Notes under the pieces: generated by a model | The model's input: only the letters and a program-made list of their open reading frames with translations | What the model was told of the DNA's origin: nothing | The model's database searches: none | Translations under genes and position numbers: made by a program | Shown: positions 52,006 to 60,402 of the stretch, piece after piece | Layout: each line of letters opens with the position of its first letter | Numbering within the stretch: position 1 is the first letter of the stretch | Assembly (NCBI GenBank): GCA_947494035.1 | Contig: CANLTN010000009.1 | Coordinates: 1 to 64,000 of the forward strand | Origin: Pseudovibrio sp947494035 | GTDB lineage: Bacteria > Pseudomonadota > Alphaproteobacteria > Rhizobiales > Stappiaceae | DNA: 64,000 bases | Direction: 5' to 3'

Positions 52006-52812
52006 GTGACCGGGGATTCTACTGGAAAGAAGTACAGAAGCTTATTCATTTCTGACGTGCATCTGGGCATACGCGGGTGTCAGGCAGATCTGTTGCTGGA
52101 CTTTCTGGAGCAAAGCGATGCTGACACGATTTATCTCGTTGGAGATATCATTGATGGCTGGCGGCTGAAACGGTCCTGGTATTGGCCGCAACTCCATAAC
52201 GATGTGGTGCAAAAGCTGTTGGGCAAAGCGCGGAACGGCGCGCGGGTGATCTACATTCCCGGCAACCATGATGAGTTCCTGCGGGACTTTTTAGGCATTC
52301 ATTTCGGTGGTGTGGAGGTTGTTAACCAGATCATCCATGAGGGTGCCAACGGTAAGAAGTATCTGGTTATTCATGGCGACCAGTTTGACGTGGTGGTGCG
52401 CCATGCCAAGTGGCTGGCCTTCCTTGGAGACTGGGCTTACGCTGCGGCGCTCAACATGAATACGGTGGTGAACTACTGTCGCCGCAAGCTGGGACTGACC
52501 TACTGGAGCATGTCCGCATGGGCGAAGCTGAAGGTCAAGAACGCGGTCAACTTTATCGGCAAATTTGAGGATACACTGGTTTCCGAGGCTCAACGTCAAA
52601 ACGTGGATGGGGTGATCTGTGGTCATATCCACCATGCGGCAGACCATGAGGCCCAGGGCATCCACTATATCAATACAGGTGATTGGGTGGAGAGCTGTAC
52701 CGCGGTTGCGGAAAACTTTGACGGAACCTTCGAAATCATTCGCTGGGGTAACGGCAAACGGGCGGAAGCTGAGCCCGAGAAGTCGAGTTCCCATAGCCGT
52801 GTCGCGGCATGA
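52006..52812 (+). CDS. LpxH-like metallophosphoesterase
   Basis: A 268-residue calcineurin-fold phosphoesterase resembling UDP-2,3-diacylglucosamine diphosphatase. Metal motifs: SDVHLG (D.H), GDIIDGWR (GD), PGNHDEF (GNH[D/E]) and GHIHHA (GH.H). Length is above E. coli LpxH (240). Many alphaproteobacteria use LpxI for this lipid A step, so the role here is not certain. GTG at 52003 and 52006 both follow GGAGG; the second has better spacing. Confidence 0.85.
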   Translation: MTGDSTGKKYRSLFISDVHLGIRGCQADLLLDFLEQSDADTIYLVGDIIDGWRLKRSWYWPQLHNDVVQKLLGKARNGARVIYIPGNHDEFLRDFLGIHFGGVEVVNQIIHEGANGKKYLVIHGDQFDVVVRHAKWLAFLGDWAYAAALNMNTVVNYCRRKLGLTYWSMSAWAKLKVKNAVNFIGKFEDTLVSEAQRQNVDGVICGHIHHAADHEAQGIHYINTGDWVESCTAVAENFDGTFEIIRWGNGKRAEAEPEKSSSHSRVAA

Positions 52813-53330
52813 ACACTGTCTTGATTGTTTCCGATCTGTAGGAAAACCTCAGATCATTGGCGTTGTGCGGGGCAGTGCGGCTGGTACTTGAGCTGCGCTA
52901 GATGGGCCATTTGCCGAGTTCCTGACTCCGCTCTGGTATTAGAGTATTCTCATGCCATCAAATAGTGAGATCCAGTTGAGCCTGACCTTGCCGCATCGTG
53001 TGTGCGTAGGCTTGCTAAGGCGTTTTCTGTAGATTTTTCTTCCCGGTACCAAAGTGGAAGCTCTGAACGCCGCTGGCAACATCAAGAGTACGCGCTCTCA
53101 TTGATCTGATGAGACGAAAGATGTCACTTCTATGGAAAGTAATTTCGTAAGCAACGTAACTCTCTGTAAATGTGAACTTGCTCAGTGTTTTAAAAATTCA
53201 AATATAGTTATTAATATAAGCCCGCATATGATCATCTTTCCAAGATGATTGTTAATATAGCGCCGTGTAGAATATTTCATCTCGTCTTGATTGTAAAAGA
53301 AACTCAGATATCAATACAAGGGGATGGCAA
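52813..53330. other. Long AT-rich intergenic region
   Basis: About 520 bases without a supportable gene. From about 53140 it becomes notably AT-rich. It contains a perfect inverted repeat ATCATCTT-TCC-AAGATGAT (53231-53249), followed by a T/A-rich stretch; this may be a regulatory site or terminator-like structure before the metallo-hydrolase gene. Confidence 0.5.
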
Positions 53331-54464
53331 ATGCGTAACATAATCGTAGCTGTATTGGCGGCACTTGTCTCACCATCAATAGCAATTGCGCAGACATGGG
53401 AAGAGAACCTCGCCGCAGGTGCGGCGACTACCGAACAAAACCATTTGAATGTTCCATTCAATCCGATCACGAACCCGAAGACGGCTTTCAGTTCGCCCGG
53501 AAACTGGCCTATCTTTGAGAACCGGGGGCCGTTAGACCGTTCGCCGCAAGACAAGTCGTCCAAAGTTCTTGTGATAGGCAGCGGTGATCCGAACCCAAAC
53601 CCCTACCGATACGGGCCAGCAATGGCGGTGATTGTAAACGATACTCCCTACTTCGTCGATGCGGGCGAAGGATGGTGGCGTGCGGTTAGCTATTCTGTCC
53701 AGTCTCAAGATGCACTGGACCTCGCTACAATCCTGAATATTCCGAACATTAAGTATATGTTTCTTACACACCTGCATGAAGATCACACGGTTGGTCTACC
53801 ATCATTCATCTATAACCCCTTCAAGTTTGGGACTAGTCTGCAGGTCGTCGATAAGAAGATTTACGGACCCGCTGGTGTCGATGAGATGATTGCCAACATC
53901 AACAATGCCTGGCGTATTGACCGTAACGAGATGTTTCAGGGATCGACGGTACAGAAAGCTGACGGAGCGACTGCGGTTGGTGTGCCTGTCTGGCCGCATG
54001 TGGATGTGAATGGGCGGAAAATCTTCGAAGATGACAATGTTCTTGTCGAAGCCTTTCCCACCAAACATGGCTTTCTGGAGAACACCCACGCCTACCGTTT
54101 TACGACCAAGCCGGATAACCGGGTTCTGGTGTTCGGCGGTGATGGTCGCTATTCCGAAGGCTTGGTAAATGCCGCAAAGGATGCCGACATCCTGTTCATC
54201 GAAGGCATTACTCGAAAGAACATCAAGTATGCCCCTTGGGGTGGTGATACCGAAGAAGAAAAAATCAACGTCATCGGTGCCTACCACATGTTCCCAAGTG
54301 ATATGAAAAAAGTTCAGGATGATTCAGGCGTGAAGAACATCGTGATGGTACACGTCCAAAACTACAATACGCCAGAAGACTTCGACCGCTTGAGCGTCCT
54401 TCATGAAATGATTGACGCGGGTGTTACCAACATCTTGCAGGCATCAGATGGAGATCTTTATTAG
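53331..54464 (+). CDS. Exported metallo-beta-lactamase-fold hydrolase
   Basis: A 377-residue secreted MBL-fold protein. Signal peptide of about 21 residues ends IAIAQ. The zinc motif MFLTHLHEDHTVGLPS (HxHxDH) lies at about residue 143, and distal ligands in TKHGFLENTHAYRF and VFGGDGRYSEG follow, in the RNase Z/arylsulfatase-like arrangement; the usual C-terminal histidine is in MVHVQNYNT. Substrate unknown. It sits alone, behind the AT-rich region, with its own strong terminator. A possible horizontally acquired gene. Confidence 0.82.
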   Translation: MRNIIVAVLAALVSPSIAIAQTWEENLAAGAATTEQNHLNVPFNPITNPKTAFSSPGNWPIFENRGPLDRSPQDKSSKVLVIGSGDPNPNPYRYGPAMAVIVNDTPYFVDAGEGWWRAVSYSVQSQDALDLATILNIPNIKYMFLTHLHEDHTVGLPSFIYNPFKFGTSLQVVDKKIYGPAGVDEMIANINNAWRIDRNEMFQGSTVQKADGATAVGVPVWPHVDVNGRKIFEDDNVLVEAFPTKHGFLENTHAYRFTTKPDNRVLVFGGDGRYSEGLVNAAKDADILFIEGITRKNIKYAPWGGDTEEEKINVIGAYHMFPSDMKKVQDDSGVKNIVMVHVQNYNTPEDFDRLSVLHEMIDAGVTNILQASDGDLY

Positions 54465-54543
54465 TGGGTAAGATGATACTCTCAGGTTTTCACCCTGACG
54501 ACTTCCAACTCGTCTGACTTCACTGTTCGGCTAAGTTAATCGA

Positions 54544-54580
54544 ACCCCGGAGAGATTTCTCCGGGGGTTTTAATTTTTTA
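54544..54580 (+). terminator. Intrinsic terminator of the MBL-fold gene
   Basis: CCCCGGAGA-GATT-TCTCCGGGG (54545-54566) is a perfect 9-bp stem followed by GTTTTAATTTTTT; 80 bp after the stop codon. Confidence 0.9.
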
Positions 54581-54702
54581 CTATGTGATTGGCTTCGGCG
54601 GACTTTCGCGAATTTTGTCGATTGTCAGCATGTGAGTTTATTCCTCTCCTGCTCTTTTTGCGTGCTATACAGAAGTGCGTATTGCAGTTGTCCGAGGTTG
54701 TT

Positions 54703-55722
54703 ATGATTTTAGATGTTTCCACTCCCGTTGAACTTACGTTTTCCGAAATCGAAAAAGCAAAGGCGAGAGTGCAGGGTTATGCCACTCAGACACCGTTGTT
54801 GAACTTTCCGGTTCTGGATGAACGTGTGAATGGCCGGGTTTTCATCAAGGCGGAAAACTTGCAGCGAACCGGCTCCTTCAAGTTTCGTGGGGCGTTCAAC
54901 CGTCTTTCCCTGATCCCGCAGGATCAACGTGCGTCCGGTGTGGTGGCGTGTTCGTCTGGCAACCATGCGCAGGGGGTAGCGGCTGCGGCGAAGATCCTTG
55001 GTTTTCCGGCTGTGATTGTCATGCCTAGGGATGCGCCTGCGCTGAAGATCCAGCGTACCAAAGCGCTGGGTGCGGAGGTAGTTCTTTATGATCGTGAGAG
55101 CGAGGACCGCGAAGAAATTGCGAAGCGTATCTGTAAGGAGCGGGGCGCAACGTTTATCCATCCTTACAATGACAGTGGTGTGATTGTAGGCCAAGGCACG
55201 GCCGGACTTGAGATTGCAGAGCAGTGTGAGGTTCTGGGTGTCACGCCTGATATGTTGATCAGCTGCACTGGGGGCGGTGGTCTGACAGGCGGGCTTGCGC
55301 TGGCGCTGGAAGAGAAGCTGCCTGACTGCAAGATCTATACCTCAGAACCTGCCGGCTTCGACGATTACGCACGCTCGCTTGCTGCCGGTAAGCGGGTGCG
55401 CAATGCGGCGCTTGGTGGTTCTGTGTGTGATGCGGTGCTGACTGAGACTCCGGGAGACAAGGGCTTTTCAATCTTGAGCCGTCGCCATGCACAAGGCCTT
55501 GTGGTCACTGATGAAGAAGCTCTGAATGCAGTTGCCTTTGCCTATTTTGAGCTGAAGCTGGTTGTGGAGCCGGGGGCTGCTGTTGCGCTGGCGGCTGTTC
55601 TTTCCAACAAGATTGACATTGAAGGCAAGACTGCGGTGATCATGATCTCCGGCGGGAATGTGGATCCTGCCATTTTTGCGAACGCGCTGAAGCAGTACAG
55701 CGACCTTAAAACACCAGCCTGA
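54703..55722 (+). CDS. Threonine/serine dehydratase (short form)
   Basis: PLP enzyme deaminating threonine (to 2-oxobutyrate) or serine. 339 residues with the PLP lysine in GSFKFRGAFNRLS, the phosphate-binding SSGNHAQGVAAAAK, and the tetraglycine-type SCTGGGGLTGGLAL. It lacks the C-terminal ACT regulatory domains of biosynthetic IlvA, so it resembles catabolic TdcB or serine-racemase-like enzymes. A longer frame starts at 54589, but the ATG at 54703 has GAGG at 5 nt and begins at the family's usual N-terminus. Possibly supplies 2-oxobutyrate to isoleucine synthesis; not proven. Confidence 0.9.
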   Translation: MILDVSTPVELTFSEIEKAKARVQGYATQTPLLNFPVLDERVNGRVFIKAENLQRTGSFKFRGAFNRLSLIPQDQRASGVVACSSGNHAQGVAAAAKILGFPAVIVMPRDAPALKIQRTKALGAEVVLYDRESEDREEIAKRICKERGATFIHPYNDSGVIVGQGTAGLEIAEQCEVLGVTPDMLISCTGGGGLTGGLALALEEKLPDCKIYTSEPAGFDDYARSLAAGKRVRNAALGGSVCDAVLTETPGDKGFSILSRRHAQGLVVTDEEALNAVAFAYFELKLVVEPGAAVALAAVLSNKIDIEGKTAVIMISGGNVDPAIFANALKQYSDLKTPA

Positions 55723-55723
55723 C

Positions 55724-55763
55724 AAAAAAGCCGTTTGCACGGGATTAGGTGCAAACGGCTTTT
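55724..55763 (+). terminator. Intrinsic terminator of the threonine dehydratase gene
   Basis: AAAAGCCGTTTGCAC (55726-55740), loop GGGATTAG, GTGCAAACGGCTTTT (55749-55763). A 15-bp perfect stem, strong in both directions; it is also placed to end the convergent CheZ transcript. Confidence 0.9.
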
Positions 55764-55787
55764 AAAAAACTTTGTCGTTGCTCCTAC

Positions 55788-56903
55788 TCAGGAGAACAGT
55801 GCAAGGCGTTCGCCCGTTGAGAGGTTATGCAACGGGTCTGAGTTGCTGCTGCGCGGGGTGGTGAGCGGTGGGGACTGGCCTTCGATTTCGATGGGTCTCT
55901 CGGTCACGTCCTCCTGAACAGGTGCTTCAGCCTCTCTAGTATCCTCAGCTGCGATCTGAACCTCGTTATCTGATAGAGCTGCCTGAGGTTCCTCCGGAGC
56001 GCTGGGTGGTTTTTCATCGACCTGCGGCGGGGAGGCTTTTGCTGGTTCCTCATTGAGTTCTGCTAAGGGTTCAGCTGGTGTGTCCTGCAGGCCTTCTTCC
56101 GCTTTTGTTTCCGCTGAGAATTGGATGATGTTTTCGTTCGACGCCTCGTCAGTGGTCGCTGGGGCGGCATCAAACAGAGCATCGATGTCAGCCTGATCCA
56201 CGCCTTCACCATCCAATTGCGGGCCGTTGAGCAGATGGGCGTCGGGGCGCTTGTCGATGTGGCGACCCTCTTCTTCCTGCACATCGTCCAGATTGACTTT
56301 TGGCCGGTCTTCATCAGAGAGGTCGACGCCCCAGATGCGGATCATCTTGGAGATGCGGTCTTCAAGGTAATGGAGCGCTTTGACAACCTTGTTGATGCGC
56401 TGGCCTGTCAGGTCCTGGAAGGAACAGGCCATGAGGATTTCCATGGCCATTTCTTCAATGGCATCGCAGGGAGCGTCTTCAGCGCCAGAGGCACGGAGCT
56501 TGTCTACCAGATCCTGAATGGCTTCGGAGGATTCCAGAATGACCTGTGTTGCGCTTTCTGTAGAGGTGACAATTGCGTCCAGCTCGTTGGAGGCAGCGGC
56601 AAAGCGATTGTTGTCGGCGTTCTCCAGCTTGATCTTGGAGACTTCGTCTTTGGTTCTCTCGATTGCCTCATACATTTCATAGGTGTGCAGGCGGTAGCTT
56701 TCCATCTCCGATGGCAGCTCGCGCTCAACCAATACTTTTTCAAGTCGCCTGACAGCGTCCAGAAGGTCAGCCGCTTCGGCGGATCTGTTCAGAGTGAGGT
56801 GATCGTGAAGGAAAGCGCGGCCTCTCTCGGTTTCTGAGAGTGCGCTTTTGATGGCATCAAATTCCTCGGGGCTCAAAAGGACCTTTCGGTTGTTGCCAGC
56901 CAT
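55788..56903 (-). CDS. cheZ: CheZ-type protein phosphatase
   Basis: A 371-residue protein with CheZ features: an N-terminal long helical hairpin and the catalytic motif ILMACSFQDLTGQRINKVVKAL (about residue 160-181), where the glutamine of FQDLTGQ is the family's catalytic residue for dephosphorylating CheY-P. The C-terminal 160 residues are a low-complexity acidic region, absent in E. coli CheZ (214 aa). The frame opens at 56918; the ATG at 56903 has AAGGAG at 6 nt. No other chemotaxis genes are in the window, which is unusual. Confidence 0.88.
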   Translation of the reverse strand: MAGNNRKVLLSPEEFDAIKSALSETERGRAFLHDHLTLNRSAEAADLLDAVRRLEKVLVERELPSEMESYRLHTYEMYEAIERTKDEVSKIKLENADNNRFAAASNELDAIVTSTESATQVILESSEAIQDLVDKLRASGAEDAPCDAIEEMAMEILMACSFQDLTGQRINKVVKALHYLEDRISKMIRIWGVDLSDEDRPKVNLDDVQEEEGRHIDKRPDAHLLNGPQLDGEGVDQADIDALFDAAPATTDEASNENIIQFSAETKAEEGLQDTPAEPLAELNEEPAKASPPQVDEKPPSAPEEPQAALSDNEVQIAAEDTREAEAPVQEDVTERPIEIEGQSPPLTTPRSSNSDPLHNLSTGERLALFS

Positions 56904-57075
56904 AAGTGGCTCCTTCATAACTAACTAAGATAATACTACAAGTTTATATAATGGATCCTACGGCTAATAATTGGTTTACATTGATTTGAATAGTCCCTAT
57001 TAGCACAAGTGATAGGAGTATCCCTTTCCATCAGTGTCTGCGGATACTTTCAACCTCCATTTGTAGTGTTTTCCA

Positions 57076-58254
57076 ATGTCTATGCCCGGAAAAACTTCCC
57101 CATTGGGGAAGACCAGTAACCTATTCTGGATTGCCACTGGCGTGAGTGGTTTGTTTGCGACTTTCAACTTCGCAAACGCATTCTTTATCGCGTATTTTCC
57201 TTTGTTTTTGCGGGATATTGAGTTCACTTCCGTGCAGATCGCAATGGTGATTGCACTGCCGAATATTGTGCGCATTTTTGCAACGCCGGTGATGACGAGC
57301 ATCTCGGACCGGTCCGGACGCAGACGCCATTCCATGGCGCTGTTTAGCATCATCGCACTGGCCTCATTCTGGGTGCTGGTCTACTCCAGCGAGTATTGGA
57401 CCGTAATCGGTCTGGTTGTGTTCCTCTCGGTTTTCTACGTTCCCATTCAACCTTTACAAGATGCATATGCATATGAAACCGACCATACGCTTGGCCTGAA
57501 TTACGGGCGGATGCGGTCATGGGGCTCCATTTCATTTGTGGTCGCGACCCTGATTGGTGGCTGGTATCTGTCGTTTGGCGATGCAGCAGACCTGCTGTTT
57601 CTGATTGTGGGTAGCCTTGCCCTGTTGGCGCTGCTGGCGGTGTTGCTGCCGGGGATGCCATCGGAGAGCCGTCGCACCACACGGGAAAGCGTTTGGTCTG
57701 CAAAGGAATTGCGTGACCCTCAGTTCCTGCTGGTTGTTATGGCTGGTGGTCTTTTGCTTGGCAGTTTCTCCGCACTTTATGCCTTCGCCAGCATCTACTG
57801 GTTGTCCGTAGGTATCAGCGATGGAATGGTGGGTGGCCTGTGGGCGATTGGTACGATTGCTGAAATCGGCATCTTTGTGTGGGGCAACTTCTTCATGCGT
57901 CATCTGGGTGCGTGGGGCTTGATGGTCACTGGTGGTGTTGCAAGTATCATCCGCTGGATGCTGTTCCCGTTTGCGACAGAGACATGGTCCGCTGTGCTTC
58001 TTCAGCTGCTACATGCGGGGAGCTTTGGCATGGTGTTTCTGGGCATGGTTGCCTACACCGCCAAGCTGGTTTCCAGTGAGCGCCTCGGCACAGCTCAGGG
58101 GCTGACCCAGACTGCTTTTGGTGTGGTTATGGGCGTGAGCGGTATTGCCAGTGGTTGGCTCTACGAGGTTGAGCAGGCCTATGCCTTCTATCTGATGGCA
58201 GGGATTTGCTGTGCAGGTGTTCTAACGCTGATGTTTGTGACGAAGCGCGTTTGA
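57076..58254 (+). CDS. MFS transporter, HcaT/PPP-like
   Basis: A 392-residue inner-membrane transporter with about twelve helices. It resembles the phenylpropionate permease (HcaT) branch of MFS_1-like proteins: FANAFFIAYFPLFLRDIEFTS (helix 1), MTSISDRSGRRRHSMALFSI (loop 2-3 signature), IQPLQDAYAYETDHTLGLNYGRMRSWGS (typical for the group). No ribosome-binding site is obvious before the ATG at 57076; ATG at 57082 is an alternative. Its own terminator follows. Convergent neighbour of the dgcA gene; substrate unknown. Confidence 0.8.
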   Translation: MSMPGKTSPLGKTSNLFWIATGVSGLFATFNFANAFFIAYFPLFLRDIEFTSVQIAMVIALPNIVRIFATPVMTSISDRSGRRRHSMALFSIIALASFWVLVYSSEYWTVIGLVVFLSVFYVPIQPLQDAYAYETDHTLGLNYGRMRSWGSISFVVATLIGGWYLSFGDAADLLFLIVGSLALLALLAVLLPGMPSESRRTTRESVWSAKELRDPQFLLVVMAGGLLLGSFSALYAFASIYWLSVGISDGMVGGLWAIGTIAEIGIFVWGNFFMRHLGAWGLMVTGGVASIIRWMLFPFATETWSAVLLQLLHAGSFGMVFLGMVAYTAKLVSSERLGTAQGLTQTAFGVVMGVSGIASGWLYEVEQAYAFYLMAGICCAGVLTLMFVTKRV

Positions 58255-58260
58255 TTAAAG

Positions 58261-58292
58261 AAAGGCGGCCTCGATGTGAGGGCCGCCTTTAT
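58261..58292. terminator. Terminator between the MFS and dgcA genes
   Basis: AAGGCGGCC (about 58262-58270), loop TCGATGTGAG, GGCCGCCTTT (58280-58290). Convergent genes share it. Confidence 0.85.
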
Positions 58293-58300
58293 CGTTTGGT

Positions 58301-59284
58301 TTAGCCCCAGAGCTGCGGGGAAGGCGGGTGCATCAGACTGCCCTCAAAGTGGATGGGGTGTTCGCGGTCTTTGGCGAGCAGCAGTGGTCCGTCCAAGTCA
58401 ACGTAGTCTGCATTTTGTGCCAGCAGCATGGCCGGGGCCATGGCCAGAGATGTGGCGAGCATGCAGCCGACCATGATGACGTAGTCCATCTCTTCTGCTT
58501 TGCGCAGCAGCTTTAAACCCTCTGTCAGACCACCAGTCTTGTCGATCTTGATGTTGATGGCTGAATAGCGGTTACGCAGGCTTTCCAGATCAGCAGAGGT
58601 GTGCAGGCTTTCATCGGCGCAGATGGGGATGAGGTGCTCCACCTCGGCCAAAATAGCGTCCTTGCCTGCGGGCAGCGGTTGTTCTACCAGTCCAACGCCT
58701 GCCTGCTGACAGGCTTTGATGTTGGCTTCCAGATTGGCTTCTGACCAGCCCTCGTTGGCATCCACGATCAGCTTGCTGTTCGGGGCCGCTTGCCGCACGG
58801 CTGCGATGCGTTCCACATCTCCATCCCCTGCCAGTTTGACCTTGAGGAGCGGACGGCTTGCTGCTTTGGCGGCATCTTCTGCCATCTTTTCCGGCGTGCC
58901 TACTGATATGGTGTAGGCAGTCTCCAGAATGCGCTGGGATTTGATGCCGATCAGCTCAGCTACGGAGGTGTTTTGGCATTTGGCGGTCAAATCCCACAGG
59001 GCACAGTCAATGGCGTTTCTGGCAGCTCCTGCGGGGATGAGGCTTTGCAGCTCCTCCAGCGAGAGGCCCGCTTCAATGGCCGTGCGTGCAGCTTCGATTT
59101 GCGCCGTTACGCTTTCAACGCTTTCGCCGTAGCGTGGGTAGGGCACGCATTCGCCGTGGCCTGTATGACCGTCCTGTGTGAGGCTGGCGGTGACGACGTT
59201 GACCTCGGTTCGTGAGCCTCGGGCGATGGTAAAGCTTCCCGCAATGGGGAATGTTTCGGCTTTAATAGACAGGCGACAGGTCAA
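58301..59284 (-). CDS. dgcA: Enolase-superfamily racemase, probable N-acetyl-D-glutamate racemase DgcA
   Basis: A 327-residue enolase-superfamily protein of the dipeptide-epimerase (Ala-Glu epimerase-like) branch. Catalytic residues are in place: LLKVKL (KxK), VDANEGW, EQPLP and CADES (metal ligands D, E, D), and NIKIDKTGG (second lysine), then GCMLATSLAMAPAML. It overlaps the DUF1611 gene by 4 nt. The pair matches the described D-glutamate pathway, where DgcN acetylates D-Glu and DgcA racemises N-acetyl-D-Glu. If not that, the alternative is a classical L-Ala-D/L-Glu epimerase. Confidence 0.82.
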   Translation of the reverse strand: MTCRLSIKAETFPIAGSFTIARGSRTEVNVVTASLTQDGHTGHGECVPYPRYGESVESVTAQIEAARTAIEAGLSLEELQSLIPAGAARNAIDCALWDLTAKCQNTSVAELIGIKSQRILETAYTISVGTPEKMAEDAAKAASRPLLKVKLAGDGDVERIAAVRQAAPNSKLIVDANEGWSEANLEANIKACQQAGVGLVEQPLPAGKDAILAEVEHLIPICADESLHTSADLESLRNRYSAINIKIDKTGGLTEGLKLLRKAEEMDYVIMVGCMLATSLAMAPAMLLAQNADYVDLDGPLLLAKDREHPIHFEGSLMHPPSPQLWG

Positions 59285-60294
59285 ACCAGCTTAAACTCCG
59301 CGCAAATATGATCAATGATTGGGTCGGTCCCGAAGCGGACAGGATCAGTTGCGGGCAGTTTATGCTTTTCGCCCAGCTCTTCAATCAGACTTTTTGCATG
59401 ATTTTCAGAAAGCATCATGGTGTTGAGCGCCAGACCAGCACAGCGGATCTCCGGATTGGTGAGGCGGCCAAGCTTTATGGTCTGGTCTATGATTTCCTGA
59501 ATGGGGGGAATTGGTGTGGAGACACCGCGCATGGTTGAGCGGGTTGGTTCATGACACACCACAAAGGCGTCTGGCTGGGAGCCGTGGAGCAGACCGAGGG
59601 AGACACCTGCAAACGATGGGTGGAGCAACGAGCCCTGACCTTCAATCACATCCCAATGGTCTTCTTTGGTGGCAGGGCTGATGTGTTCGGCTGCGCCGGA
59701 GATGAAGTCTGAGATGACGGAGTCGATAGGAACGCCGCGCTCGGCAATGAGGATGCCGGTCTGACCGGTTGCGCAGAAGTCGGCGCTGATGTTGCGCTCT
59801 GACAGTCCTCTTTGCAGGGCGAGTGCACTGTACTTTTTGCCAACGGAGCAATCGGTGCCAACGGTGAGTAGACGTTTGCCCGAGCGCTTTGCGCCTGTGC
59901 CTGTCGGGAAGGTGAGGTCGGTGAAGCGCAGGTCGTGGAGTTTGCGGTCGTGTTCTTCAGCAGCCTTGGCAATGGCTGGAATGTCGCTGAGGCGAACATG
60001 TAAGCCGGCAGCTACATCAAGGCCATTGTTGAGGGCTTTGACAATGGTCGCGATCCAGTGATCTGGCAGGACGCCGCCCGCATTAACGCAGCCGATGACC
60101 ATCGTTTTTACGCCCGCCTGTACGGCTTCTGCTAGGTTCATTTCCGGCAAGGTTGTATGGGCTTTGCAGCCGGGCAGCGAGATTTGTCCAAGACACCACT
60201 CCGGCCGCCAATCAAGTACGCCATGGGCCGTTTTTGCTGCGAGTTCGTCCTTTACATCCCCAAGAAATAAGAGATACGGCTTAGAAATAGACAT
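59281..60294 (-). CDS. dgcN: DUF1611 protein, probable D-glutamate N-acetyltransferase DgcN
   Basis: A 337-residue protein of the DUF1611 family, recently characterised members of which acetylate D-glutamate (DgcN). Visible features: a Rossmann-like N-terminal domain, the P-loop-like GTDCSVGKKYSALALQRGL (about residue 148), ATGQTGILIAERG, and VIEGQGSLLHPSFAGVSLGLL. The ATG at 60294 starts MSISKPYLLFLGDVKDELAA. A longer frame to 60342 lacks a good ribosome-binding site. First gene of the dgcN-dgcA operon (4-nt overlap), divergent from the MCE transporter genes. Confidence 0.82.
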   Translation of the reverse strand: MSISKPYLLFLGDVKDELAAKTAHGVLDWRPEWCLGQISLPGCKAHTTLPEMNLAEAVQAGVKTMVIGCVNAGGVLPDHWIATIVKALNNGLDVAAGLHVRLSDIPAIAKAAEEHDRKLHDLRFTDLTFPTGTGAKRSGKRLLTVGTDCSVGKKYSALALQRGLSERNISADFCATGQTGILIAERGVPIDSVISDFISGAAEHISPATKEDHWDVIEGQGSLLHPSFAGVSLGLLHGSQPDAFVVCHEPTRSTMRGVSTPIPPIQEIIDQTIKLGRLTNPEIRCAGLALNTMMLSENHAKSLIEELGEKHKLPATDPVRFGTDPIIDHICAEFKLV

Positions 60295-60402
60295 TGTTTT
60301 TTCCGTTGTACTTGTGGCTGAGTGAGGATTACTAGAGGACACACTACAGAAATCTGTATAGGATCAATAAGATTTTTAGATTCTGGGGCGCAAGGTCGTG
60401 AG

